Source of the DNA: an uncultured Eubacteriales bacterium
Lineage (GTDB): Bacteria > Bacillota > Clostridia > Saccharofermentanales > UBA5734
Reading direction: 5' to 3'
DNA: 63,361 bases
Assembly: GCA_903835065.1 (NCBI GenBank)
Contig: CAILLO010000011.1
Span: 1 to 63,361, forward strand
Shown here: piece by piece, positions 48,883 to 57,422 of the stretch
Position numbering within the stretch: position 1 is the first letter of the stretch
How the letters are laid out: every line of letters starts with the position of its first letter
Made by a program: the position numbers and the translations under genes
The notes under the pieces: model-generated
Told to the model about the DNA's origin: nothing
The model's input: only the letters and a program-made list of their open reading frames with translations
The model's database searches: none

Positions 48883-49578
48883 ATGGAAGAGTTCAAGGAC
48901 CGTCTCGTCCAGCTCCGCAAGTCCGTCCCCATGACCCAGGATGCGCTCGCCGCGAGGCTCGGCGTCACCTACCAGGCCGTCTCCAAGTGGGAGACCGGCA
49001 GCTGCTACCCCGACGTCACGCTGCTTCCGAAGATCGCCGCCGTATTCGGCACGACGGTCGACTACCTGCTCGGCGGGGGAGAGGCCCCGGCGCAGACCGC
49101 CAGTGTCGAACCCGCGGCCGAGGCGACTCCCGTCGCGATCGACGTCGACGTGCCCGGCGACCTCGAGATCCGCCTGTTCTGCAAGGGCAGGCAGATCGCG
49201 GACGCCAAGGTGAACGGCACGGTCACGGTGCGCGTCCTCGGACGCATCCGCGACGTCCACGGCTTCACCAACCTCGTGTGCGACGACATCGAAGGCGACG
49301 CGGACGTCGGCGGCAGCCTCGACTGCCACGGCGACATCGGCGGCGACGTCTCGGTCGGCGGCAGCTTGCGGCTCAAGGGTGACATCGACGGCGACGTCCA
49401 TGCCGGGGGCAGCGTGGAATGCTACGGAGAGATCTCCGGAGACGTCTCGGCGGGCAGGGTCACGGCCGGCGAGATCGGCGGCGACGTGTCCGCGACGGAG
49501 GTCGCGGCCGGCGAGATCAACGGCGACGTGTCGGCCCGCACGGTGCGCATGCGCAAGGACGCGGAAGAGAAGGACTGA
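48883..49578 (+). CDS. XRE-family HTH regulator fused to a bactofilin-like repeat domain
   Basis: A 231-residue protein. Residues ~1-65 form an XRE helix-turn-helix (MTQDALAARLGVTYQAVSKW) of the Firmicutes type. Residues ~65-100 are a linker. Residues ~100-225 are a beta-helical polymer-forming domain with repeated GDV units (EGDADVGGSLDCHGDIGGDV, GGSLRLKGDIDGDVHAGGSV, GEISGDVSAGRVTAGEIGGD). AGGAGGCCCGCC precedes the ATG. A promoter palindrome suggests self-regulation. The fusion implies a DNA-binding protein that self-assembles. The signal is unknown. Confidence 0.85.
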   Translation: MEEFKDRLVQLRKSVPMTQDALAARLGVTYQAVSKWETGSCYPDVTLLPKIAAVFGTTVDYLLGGGEAPAQTASVEPAAEATPVAIDVDVPGDLEIRLFCKGRQIADAKVNGTVTVRVLGRIRDVHGFTNLVCDDIEGDADVGGSLDCHGDIGGDVSVGGSLRLKGDIDGDVHAGGSVECYGEISGDVSAGRVTAGEIGGDVSATEVAAGEINGDVSARTVRMRKDAEEKD

Positions 49579-49596
49579 CCGCGCCGCGCCCGGCGC

Positions 49597-51438
49597 TCAC
49601 GCGAGCTCGAGCGGCCCCGCGTAGGCCCGGAACTGCGTGTCGTAGAGGACCTTGTAGAGGCCGCAGCGTTCGAGCAGCTCGGCGTGCGTGCCGCTCTCGA
49701 CGACGCGGCCGTGGTCCAGCACCAGGATCCGGTCGGCGGACAGCACGGTCGACAGGCGGTGCGCGATGACGAAGCTCGTCCGGCCGCGCAGCAGCGGCTC
49801 CATGGCCTGCTGGATCAGCTGCTCGGAGAGCGAGTCGAGGGACGAGGTAGCCTCGTCCATGATGATGATGCGGGGGTCCTTCAGGATGACCCGCGCGATC
49901 GAGACGCGCTGCTTCTCGCCGCCCGACAGCTTGATGCCGCGGTTGCCGACGATCGTGCCGTATCCGTCCGGCAGCGACTGGATGTAGTCGTGGATGTTGG
50001 CGGCCCGGCACGCCGCGACGATCTCCTCGTCGGTCGCGTCGGCCTTCGCGTACAGCAGGTTCTCGCGGACCGAGGCGTTGAAGAGGTAGGGCTCCTGCAT
50101 CACGATGCCGAAGTTCGAGCGGAGCGAGGCGATCGTCAGGTCCCGCACGTCGGAGCCGTCGATGCGCACGGCGCCGCCGGTCGTGTCGTAGAGACGGGGG
50201 ATCAGGTGGGTCAGGGTCGTCTTGCCGGCGCCGCTCGGGCCGACGAGCGCGGTCATCGTGCCGGGCTCCGCGACGAAGGAGACGCCCTCCAGGACGTTCG
50301 CCTTGCCCGTGTAGGAGAAGGTGACGTCGTCGAATTCCACGCGGCCGTCGAAGGCGCCGGCGGCGCGGGCGTCCGGGCGGTCCGCGATGTCCTGCTTCAG
50401 GTCGAGGTAGTCGAAGATGCGCTCGAACAGGGCCAGCGAGCGGGTCAGGTCGATGTGGACGTTGGAAATCGACACGACGGGGCCGTAGAGCCGCGCGAGC
50501 AGCGCGACGAAGGCGACGATCTCGCCGATCGTGATCGTGCCGCGGATGTACTCCATGCCGCCGAAAAAGTAGATCGAGAGCGGACCGATGGTCGTGAAGA
50601 CGCCGAGGACGAGGCCGAACCAGCGCCCCGCCACGGACTCCTTGATCTGGAGCTTCGTGGCTTCCTGGTTGAAGCCCTCGAATTTGCCGAATTCGTCCTT
50701 CTCGCGGCCGAAGATCTTCATCAGGGTCGAGCCGCTGACGCTCAGCGTCTCCTGGACGACCTGGTTCATGTCCTGGACCTTGGCCTGCGTCTGCGAGGCG
50801 ATCTTCCAGCGGACGCGGCCGACCTTCTTGGTCGGAATCGCGAAGAGCGGGACGATGACCAGTCCGATGATCGCGAGACGCCAGTCCATGGCGAACAGCG
50901 CCACCGCGGTGAAGAGCAGCATGGCGACGTTGCGGGCGAGGCTGACGATCGTGGTCCGGTAGACGTCCTGGATGCCGCTGATGTCGCTGGTCATCCGCGT
51001 GATGATGTCGCCGGGCTTGACGATGGAGAAGAAGGCCAGGGACATGTGCTCGAGGTGGCGGTACATCGCGTTGCGGATGTCGAAGATGATGTGCGACGAC
51101 GTCCAGCTGTCGAGGTAGTTCGAGCCGACGTCGATCAGGCCGAGCGCCACCGTGGCCGCGAGCGACGCGCCCGTCAGCATCGCGAGCAGGCCGAGGTCCC
51201 TGCCGGGCAGCGCCGTGTCGATCATGCTGCGCGTGAGCAGGGGCGGGACGAGGCCGAGGAGGGAGGAGACGGAGATCGCGAAGAGCGAGAGGGCCAGGTA
51301 CTTCCAGTAGGGCCGGAAGTAGGACAGGATGCGCTTCAGCAGGCTCTTCGTGATCCTGGGCTTCGGGAGGTCCTCCTGCGCATACCGGCCGAAGGCGCGG
51401 CCGTAGCCGCCGCCTCCGCCCCCGCCGAACTCAGCCAT
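49597..51438 (-). CDS. ABC exporter half-transporter (fused membrane and ATPase domains)
   Basis: A 613-residue protein. A Gly-rich N-terminus (MAEFGGGGGGGYGRAFGRYA) and six membrane helices (residues ~45-330) are followed by an ATPase domain. Walker A is GPSGAGKTT, the signature is LSGGEKQR, and Walker B has the catalytic Glu (IIIMDEATSSLD). All catalytic residues are present, so it may work as a homodimer. GGGAGGAGG precedes the ATG. The gene overlaps the PadR gene by eight bases, and two more half-transporters lie on the other side of the divergent promoter. Confidence 0.92.
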   Translation of the reverse strand: MAEFGGGGGGGYGRAFGRYAQEDLPKPRITKSLLKRILSYFRPYWKYLALSLFAISVSSLLGLVPPLLTRSMIDTALPGRDLGLLAMLTGASLAATVALGLIDVGSNYLDSWTSSHIIFDIRNAMYRHLEHMSLAFFSIVKPGDIITRMTSDISGIQDVYRTTIVSLARNVAMLLFTAVALFAMDWRLAIIGLVIVPLFAIPTKKVGRVRWKIASQTQAKVQDMNQVVQETLSVSGSTLMKIFGREKDEFGKFEGFNQEATKLQIKESVAGRWFGLVLGVFTTIGPLSIYFFGGMEYIRGTITIGEIVAFVALLARLYGPVVSISNVHIDLTRSLALFERIFDYLDLKQDIADRPDARAAGAFDGRVEFDDVTFSYTGKANVLEGVSFVAEPGTMTALVGPSGAGKTTLTHLIPRLYDTTGGAVRIDGSDVRDLTIASLRSNFGIVMQEPYLFNASVRENLLYAKADATDEEIVAACRAANIHDYIQSLPDGYGTIVGNRGIKLSGGEKQRVSIARVILKDPRIIIMDEATSSLDSLSEQLIQQAMEPLLRGRTSFVIAHRLSTVLSADRILVLDHGRVVESGTHAELLERCGLYKVLYDTQFRAYAGPLELA

Positions 51439-52018
51439 CCTCGGGCCTCCTCCCGGTTTCGGGCCCGGCCAGGCGCTCGAGGTCCGCGACCAGGCCGCCC
51501 AGGACCTCCAGGTATTCCTCGCGCTTCGTCGGTTCGACCGCGCACAGGCGTCCGACGTGGAAGAGCAGGTCCACCGCGTTGCGCGTCCGGCTGCGCAGCT
51601 CGCCGAGTCCCTCCAGCTCTTCCAGCCCGAATCCGCGGTGTCCGCCCGGGCCGAACCCATGGTGACCGCGCGGCCCCCTGCGGCTGCCGGGGAACATCGG
51701 GTGTCGGCCGTCCTCCGTCGGGTCCGCCTGGTTCGCGGCCAGGTAGGTGCGGCCCTCCGCGGTGATCGAATAGACCTTCTGCCGGCCCTGGACGACCGGC
51801 TCGACGTACCCCAGCTCCTCGAGCATCTGCAGGGTCGGGTAGACGGAGCCGGGGCTCGGGCGGTAGAATCCCGCGGACCGCTCCTCGAGCACACCGATCA
51901 TCTCGTAGCCGTGCATGCTCTTCTCGGACAGCAGCTGCAACAGGGCCATCTTCACGTCGCCCCTGCCGAAGAACCTCCCGCGTCCGTGCTCGAACGCCGG
52001 TCCTCTCGTTTCATCCAT
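51431..52018 (-). CDS. PadR family transcriptional regulator
   Basis: A 195-residue regulator. Residues ~20-95 are the PadR winged helix (ALLQLLSEKSMHGYEMIGVL, GSVYPTLQMLEELGYVEPVV, KVYSITAEGRTYL). Then comes a Gly/His/Arg-rich linker (GPRGHHGFGPGGHRG) and a helical C-terminal dimer domain. PadR regulators next to ABC exporters usually repress them until a drug binds. Two CGATATATCG palindromes lie 29-67 bases upstream of its start and are likely its operators. Confidence 0.9.
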   Translation of the reverse strand: MDETRGPAFEHGRGRFFGRGDVKMALLQLLSEKSMHGYEMIGVLEERSAGFYRPSPGSVYPTLQMLEELGYVEPVVQGRQKVYSITAEGRTYLAANQADPTEDGRHPMFPGSRRGPRGHHGFGPGGHRGFGLEELEGLGELRSRTRNAVDLLFHVGRLCAVEPTKREEYLEVLGGLVADLERLAGPETGRRPEDG

Positions 52019-52046
52019 CCTTTCGTTTCTCCTTCTGCATTCAATG

Positions 52047-52056
52047 CGATATATCG
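52047..52056. promoter_or_regulatory. PadR operator copy 1 (CGATATATCG)
   Basis: A perfect 10-bp palindrome in an A/T-rich island between the PadR gene and the divergent exporter genes. Confidence 0.65.
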
Positions 52057-52074
52057 TTATAACGACAATGTAAG

Positions 52075-52084
52075 CGATATATCG
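52075..52084. promoter_or_regulatory. PadR operator copy 2 (CGATATATCG)
   Basis: Identical to the copy at 52047, with a centre-to-centre distance of 28 bases, and preceded by the same G (GCGATATATCG). Confidence 0.65.
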
Positions 52085-52155
52085 TAACGAGTCAACCCCG
52101 TCGAACGGATCCGCGACGAATCCCATTTCCCCTCGAACCGCTCGCCCCGGACGCG

Positions 52156-52161
52156 TATAAT
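52156..52161 (+). promoter_or_regulatory. TATAAT -10 box seven bases before the ABC exporter ATG
   Basis: The inferred start point falls at the ATG (52169), and there is no ribosome site. This suggests a leaderless mRNA for the first exporter gene. Confidence 0.6.
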
Positions 52162-52168
52162 CGACCCG

Positions 52169-53884
52169 ATGGGCAGACGGTTCCTCCTCCGCTTCCTCAA
52201 GCTCCACTGGTTCGGCTACGCCGTCGGCGTAGCCTTCATGTTCCTCGCGTCGTGGATCCAGACCCTGTTCCCCCGGATCCTCGGCGATACGGTCGATATC
52301 CTGAAGACGGCCGGATTCGCGCCGGCCGGCGTGTACACCCAGATCGGGTACCTGCTGGGGGTCGCCGCCGCGACGTTCGGCACCACCTACGTCTGGCGCA
52401 ACCTCGTGATCGGCGGCGCGCGCCGCCTCGAGTGCGACCTCCGCGAGGCGCTGTTCGACCACTTCCAGGTCCTGTCGCCCTCGTTCTACTCGCGCCGCAA
52501 GACCGGCGACCTGATCGCCTATGCGATCAACGATATCAACGCGGTGCGCATGATGCTCGGCCCCGCGACCTCGCAGGCGATCAACGGCGTCGCGGTGATT
52601 CTGTTCACGGTCGTCGCGATGGCCCGCGCCTCGGATTGGCGGCTCACCCTGCTCGCGCTGCTGCCGCTGCCGTTCATCGTCGCCTTCATGCTCGTCGTCG
52701 GCCGGGTCGTGAAGAAGCGCTTCAAGCGGGTGCAGAAGACCTTCGCCACGATTTCCGACCGCGTCAACGAGAACATCTCCGGCATCCGGGTCATCAAGGC
52801 GTACGCCCAGGAGGACGAGGAGGTCCGCCGGTTCGAGCGCCTGAACGACCGGATGGTCGAGGCCAACCTCGCCATGGTCCGCGTCTCGTCGCTGCTGTCG
52901 CCGGTGATCGAGGCCTGCTTCACGGTCAGCTTCGTGCTCAACCTGATCCTGGGCGGCGGGCGGGTCCTCGCCGGCCAGATCACGCTCGGCGACTTCGTGG
53001 CCTTCAACGGCTACCTCGTGCTGCTGCTCAAGCCCGTGATCTCCATCGGGCAGGTCATCAACGTCGTCCAGCGCGGCATGGCGTCGCTCTCGCGCCTCGA
53101 CGAGATCCTCGACGTCGCGCCCGACGTCGTCGACGGCGGGCCGGTCGCCGCGTTCCCCGCGCATGCCGGCATCGCGGTCCGCGACCTGTCCTTCGCTTAC
53201 CCGGGTGCGGACCGGGAGGCGCTGAGCGGCATCGACCTGACGATCCCTGCCGGCCGCACGCTCGGCATCGTCGGGCGCACGGGGTCGGGCAAGAGCACGC
53301 TGGTCCAGCTGCTGATGAAGATGTACAACGTCGAGGACGGCCGGATCCTGTTCGGCGGCACCGACCTCAACGACTTCCGGCTGGACGCGCTGCGGCGGGG
53401 GTTCGGCCTCGTCCCGCAGGACAACTTCCTCTTCAGCGCGACCGTCGAGGAGAACATCCGGTGCTTCCAGGGCGGCTATACGCCGGAGCAGGTCGCGCAG
53501 GCCGCTCGCGACGCCTGCATCTACGACAGCCTGATGGCGCTGCCCGACGGACTCGGCACGATGCTCGGCGAGCGCGGCGTCAACCTCTCCGGCGGCCAGA
53601 AGCAGCGCATCTCGATCGCCCGCGCCCTGATCCGCGACCCGGAGGTGCTCGTGCTCGACGACGCGCTGTCCGCCGTGGACACGGTCACCGAGGGCGAGAT
53701 CCTCGCGAACCTGCGCCGCGTCCGCGCGGGCCGGACGACGCTCATCATCGCGCACCGCATCTCGGCCGTGCAGGAGGCCGACGAGATCGTGGTCCTCGAC
53801 GCCGGCCGCATCGTCGAACGCGGCACGCACGCCGAACTGCTGGCGAAAGGAGGGCCGTACCGTGAAATCTGCGACCTCCAGTAG
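52169..53884 (+). CDS. ABC exporter half-transporter, degenerate-site subunit
   Basis: A 571-residue protein: six membrane helices (residues ~10-310), then an ATPase domain with GRTGSGKST (Walker A) and LSGGQKQR (signature). Walker B ends in LVLDDALSAVD, with Asp in place of the catalytic Glu. The partner gene (23-base overlap) keeps the Glu but has LSAGQ as signature. Together they form the asymmetric pair, one working and one weak ATP site, known from BmrCD- and TM287/288-type heterodimers. A multidrug or peptide export role is likely. Confidence 0.92.
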   Translation: MGRRFLLRFLKLHWFGYAVGVAFMFLASWIQTLFPRILGDTVDILKTAGFAPAGVYTQIGYLLGVAAATFGTTYVWRNLVIGGARRLECDLREALFDHFQVLSPSFYSRRKTGDLIAYAINDINAVRMMLGPATSQAINGVAVILFTVVAMARASDWRLTLLALLPLPFIVAFMLVVGRVVKKRFKRVQKTFATISDRVNENISGIRVIKAYAQEDEEVRRFERLNDRMVEANLAMVRVSSLLSPVIEACFTVSFVLNLILGGGRVLAGQITLGDFVAFNGYLVLLLKPVISIGQVINVVQRGMASLSRLDEILDVAPDVVDGGPVAAFPAHAGIAVRDLSFAYPGADREALSGIDLTIPAGRTLGIVGRTGSGKSTLVQLLMKMYNVEDGRILFGGTDLNDFRLDALRRGFGLVPQDNFLFSATVEENIRCFQGGYTPEQVAQAARDACIYDSLMALPDGLGTMLGERGVNLSGGQKQRISIARALIRDPEVLVLDDALSAVDTVTEGEILANLRRVRAGRTTLIIAHRISAVQEADEIVVLDAGRIVERGTHAELLAKGGPYREICDLQ

Positions 53885-55667
53885 CCTCCGCCGCCTCCTG
53901 TCCCTCAACCGGCCGCACGCGAAGAAGATCGCCCTCGCCGCCTTCTTCGTGCTGCTCGTGAACGGCGCCCTGCTGCTCCAGCCCTATATCCTCAAGGTCG
54001 TCATCGACGATTTCCTCACGCAGCACGTGGCGCAGCAGGGCCTGTACTCGCTGCCCGCCATGGGGATCCTCTACTTCGCCGTCGTCGTCGCGGCCGGCTT
54101 CTTCTCGGTCGCCCAGGTGAACCTGGTCAACCAGATCGGGCAGAAGATCATGCGGGGCCTCCGGACGCGCGTCTTCCGCACAATCCAGCTGCTCCCGCTC
54201 AAGTATCTGGACCGCACGTCGACGGGCAGTCTCATCACGCGCGCGACCAACGACGTCGAGGCCCTGAGCGACCTCTACACGGACGTGCTCATGAGCCTCT
54301 TCGCGGACGCGTTCCTGATCCTCGGCATCATCGGGGCCATGCTGCTGATCGACGTCCGCCTCGCCCTCGTCTCTCTGTGCGTCACCCCGGGCATGTTCGC
54401 CGTGATCTTCCTGCTCCGGACGAAGATCAAGAAGAACTTCCAGCGCGTCAAGCGCCTGATCGGCCGCATCAACGGGTTCCTCGCCGAGAACCTGTCGGGC
54501 ATGAAGCTGGTCCAGTCCTTCTGCGCGGAGAAGGAGAAGAAGGCCGGATTCACCGGACTGAACGGCGAATACTTCAAGAGCACGCTTTTCCAGGTCCGCA
54601 TGAACAGCGTGCTGAGGCCGCTGTCGGACGTCTTCCAGAACCTCACCGTCGCGCTGCTCCTGTGGTACGGGATGGGCCGCATCGGCGCCAGTACCCTGGA
54701 GATCGGCGTGCTCTACGCGTTCACCACGTACGTGAAGCAGTTCTTCTCGCCGGTGTCCGACATCGCCGACAACTACACCACGATCCAGTCCGCCTTCGTC
54801 TCCGCCGACCGCATCTTCGAGCTGCTGGACCAGGCCCCGACCCTCGAGGACCTCGACGCGGGGCTGCCGCTCGATCGCCTGCGGGGCGACATCGAGTTCC
54901 GGCACGTCTGGTTCGCTTACAACGACGAGGACTGGGTCCTCAAGCACGTCAGCTTCCACGTCCTCCCGGGCGAGACCGTCGCGTTCGTCGGCGAGACCGG
55001 CGCGGGCAAGACCACGATCATCAGCCTCGTCAGCGCGTTCTACGCGGCCCAGAAGGGCGAGATCCTCGTCGACGGCATCCCGATCGGCGACATCCGCAAG
55101 CGCGACCTGCGGCGCAACATCTCCGTCGTGCTGCAGGACGTCTTCCTGTTCTCCGAGACGATCGGCAGGAACGTGTCGCTCAACGACGAGATCGACAGCG
55201 AGGAAATCGAGGACGCCCTAAAGACCTCCTACGCCAAGGTCTTCGTCGACTTCCTGCCGGGCGGCATCGACGAGCCGGTCATGGAGCGGGGCAGCACGCT
55301 GTCGGCCGGCCAGCGGCAGCTCCTGTCCTTCGCGCGGGCCATCGCCCACGACCCCGCCGTCATCGTCCTCGACGAGGCGACCGCGAACATCGACACGAGC
55401 ACCGAGGGGCTGATCCAGAAGGCCATCGAGAACGTCGCGAGGGACCGGACGACGCTGGTCATCGCGCACCGCCTGTCGACGATCCGCAAGGCGGACCGCA
55501 TCGTCGTGATGCGCGACGGCGAGGTCGTCGAGACCGGCGACCACGAGAGCCTGATGGACCGGAACGGATACTACGCCGAGATGGTCCAGGGCGGAGAATC
55601 GGTCGGGGAAAATCCGGACGATTCGCCGGAATCCTCGTCCGGAACGCGAGGCGCCGCCGCGCTATAA
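53862..55667 (+). CDS. ABC exporter half-transporter, canonical-Walker subunit
   Basis: A 601-residue protein with a GTG start (AAAGGAGGG upstream), overlapping the preceding gene by 23 bases. Six membrane helices are followed by an ATPase domain: GETGAGKTT (Walker A), a changed signature LSAGQRQ, and an intact Walker B IVLDEATANID. It completes the heterodimer with the previous gene. An Asp/Ser/Glu-rich tail ends it. Confidence 0.92.
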   Translation: MKSATSSSLRRLLSLNRPHAKKIALAAFFVLLVNGALLLQPYILKVVIDDFLTQHVAQQGLYSLPAMGILYFAVVVAAGFFSVAQVNLVNQIGQKIMRGLRTRVFRTIQLLPLKYLDRTSTGSLITRATNDVEALSDLYTDVLMSLFADAFLILGIIGAMLLIDVRLALVSLCVTPGMFAVIFLLRTKIKKNFQRVKRLIGRINGFLAENLSGMKLVQSFCAEKEKKAGFTGLNGEYFKSTLFQVRMNSVLRPLSDVFQNLTVALLLWYGMGRIGASTLEIGVLYAFTTYVKQFFSPVSDIADNYTTIQSAFVSADRIFELLDQAPTLEDLDAGLPLDRLRGDIEFRHVWFAYNDEDWVLKHVSFHVLPGETVAFVGETGAGKTTIISLVSAFYAAQKGEILVDGIPIGDIRKRDLRRNISVVLQDVFLFSETIGRNVSLNDEIDSEEIEDALKTSYAKVFVDFLPGGIDEPVMERGSTLSAGQRQLLSFARAIAHDPAVIVLDEATANIDTSTEGLIQKAIENVARDRTTLVIAHRLSTIRKADRIVVMRDGEVVETGDHESLMDRNGYYAEMVQGGESVGENPDDSPESSSGTRGAAAL

Positions 55668-55669
55668 TG
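55664..55669 (+). promoter_or_regulatory. TATAAT -10 box of the GH172-like gene
   Basis: A perfect -10 at the very end of the exporter gene, about 36 bases before the ATG at 55705. Confidence 0.5.
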
Positions 55670-55704
55670 GGGCCAGATACCCCAGTGCACGGAGGGACAG
55701 GAAC

Positions 55705-56787
55705 ATGTTCGACGGAATGGGCGTGACGTTGGGAGACCTGCACCGGCTGTCCTCGGCGAGGACGCGCTCGGTGTCGCCGGAGAATCCGACGGGCGGGAAG
55801 GGACTGGGCGGGATGGCGGACGTCGGGCCCGGCACGGCCTCCTTCGCGGCCCGCGAGCTCGGGCGCGGCTGGAAGGTCCAGCCGTACGTGAACGCGGCGC
55901 CGGGCGAGACGCTCGTGCTGTGCGACCTGGATGGCCCGGGGTGCCTCCAGCACGTCTGGATGACCCTGACCGGGAACCTGCGCCACCAGGTGCTCCGGAT
56001 CTACTGGGACGGACAGGAGCGGCCGTCCGTCGAGTGCCCGCCGGGCGACTTCTTCGCGTGCGGGTGGGGCGAGTTCGCGCCGGTCTCGTCGCTGGCCGTG
56101 TGCGTGAATCCCGGCAGCGCGTTCAACAGCTACTGGCCGATGCCGTTCCGCAAGCACTGCCGCATGACCCTCGAGAACCGCGGGGACCAGCCCATGAAGG
56201 CATACTTCCAGATCGACTACGCCGAGGGGCCCGTCTCCGACGACGCCGCATATTTCCACGCCCAGTTCCGCCGGTCGAACCCGCTGCCGTACAAGTCGGT
56301 GCACACGCTGCTCGACGGCGTGCGCGGCCAGGGGCAGTACGTCGGCACCTACCTGGCCTGGGGCGTGAACAACGCGGGCTGGTGGGGCGAGGGCGAAATC
56401 AAGTTCTTCCTCGACGGCGACGGCGAGTTCCCGACGATCTGCGGCACGGGCACGGAGGACTATTTCTGCGGTTCGTACGATTTCGTGAACCAGAAGGCGA
56501 AGCAGTACCAGGAGTTCTCGACGCCCTATTGCGGACTTCCGCAGGTCATCCGCCCCGACGGGGTCTACCGGTCGCAGACGCGCTTCGGCCTGTACCGCTG
56601 GCACATCGCGGACCCGGTCCGCTTCTCGTCCGACCTGAAGGTCACGATCCAGGCTCTGGGCTGGCGCCCCGACGGGCGCTACCTGCCGCTGCAGGACGAC
56701 ATCGCGTCGACGGCCTTCTGGTATCAGACGCTGCCGACGGCGCCGTTCCCGGCGCTGCCGGACCGCGACGCCTGCGAGATCGTGTAG
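55705..56787 (+). CDS. DUF2961 / GH172 family glycoside hydrolase-like protein
   Basis: A 360-residue protein without signal peptide. DUF2961 founded glycoside hydrolase family 172 (difructose-anhydride and D-arabinan-cleaving enzymes). The family block ICGTGTEDYFCGSYDF with Glu251 is intact, as are the N-terminal GPGCLQHVWMTL and the C-terminal RFGLYRWHIADPVRFSSDLK. GGAGGGACAGGAAC precedes the ATG. Intracellular action on an oligosaccharide imported by a transporter (for example the GPH symporter further on) is plausible. The substrate is unknown. Confidence 0.85.
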   Translation: MFDGMGVTLGDLHRLSSARTRSVSPENPTGGKGLGGMADVGPGTASFAARELGRGWKVQPYVNAAPGETLVLCDLDGPGCLQHVWMTLTGNLRHQVLRIYWDGQERPSVECPPGDFFACGWGEFAPVSSLAVCVNPGSAFNSYWPMPFRKHCRMTLENRGDQPMKAYFQIDYAEGPVSDDAAYFHAQFRRSNPLPYKSVHTLLDGVRGQGQYVGTYLAWGVNNAGWWGEGEIKFFLDGDGEFPTICGTGTEDYFCGSYDFVNQKAKQYQEFSTPYCGLPQVIRPDGVYRSQTRFGLYRWHIADPVRFSSDLKVTIQALGWRPDGRYLPLQDDIASTAFWYQTLPTAPFPALPDRDACEIV

Positions 56788-56837
56788 CGGCGGGATCGAT
56801 CGGCCGGCGTCTCGCGGTCACGGCAACCTGTCGTCCG

Positions 56838-57224
56838 TCAGCCCGCGTGGCAGGCGACGGCCTCGATTTCGATCCAGGCGTCCTTCGGTAGCGCACCGAC
56901 CTGGATCGTGGCGCGGGCAGGGAGCACGGGGCCGGTGAAATAGCCCGCGTAGATGCCGTTCACGACCGCGAACTGGGACAGGTCCTTCAGAAACACCGTC
57001 GTCTTCACGACATCCGCAAAGGAATAGCCGGCCGCGGCCAGAATCGCCCCGAGGCTGTCGAGCACCCGGCGGGTCTGCGCCTCGATGCCGCCTTCGACGA
57101 GCACGCCCGACGCGGGGTCGAGCGGAATCGCCCCGGACAAGAACAGGAAGCCGCCGGCTTCCACAGCCTGGGAATAGGGGCCGACCGCCTTCGGGGCATC
57201 GGGGGTGTCGATGGAACGCTTCAT
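56838..57224 (-). CDS. RidA family protein (reactive intermediate deaminase)
   Basis: A 128-residue protein of normal length for the RidA/YjgF family. The motifs are PKAVGPYSQAVEAGGFLFLS near the N-terminus, the conserved Arg in LPARATIQVGALP (residue ~104), and Glu in WIEIEAVA. RidA hydrolyses enamine/imine intermediates such as 2-aminoacrylate. GAGGAGGACCCC precedes the ATG. It is monocistronic, with TATACT about 50 bases upstream on the minus strand. Confidence 0.95.
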   Translation of the reverse strand: MKRSIDTPDAPKAVGPYSQAVEAGGFLFLSGAIPLDPASGVLVEGGIEAQTRRVLDSLGAILAAAGYSFADVVKTTVFLKDLSQFAVVNGIYAGYFTGPVLPARATIQVGALPKDAWIEIEAVACHAG

Positions 57225-57358
57225 GGGGTCCTCCTCGCGGTGATTCCGCGTCGTCTGGGATTCGGCCGACAGTTCGAGTATAGGCCATCCGGCGGATGCG
57301 TCAACGCGGCGCCGCCCGTTCGGCCGGTCCTTCGGATGCGCGGAGGGTCCTTCCTGCG

Positions 57359-57364
57359 TATACT
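57359..57364 (+). promoter_or_regulatory. -10 box (TATACT) of the MltG-like gene
   Basis: TATACT 58 bases before the ATG at 57423; the -35 is unclear. Confidence 0.4.
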
Positions 57365-57422
57365 GGAAGAGGTCGGGTCCCCGAGGCAGGTCAGGGAGAC
57401 GTCGGCCCTACAGGAGGCCCTC

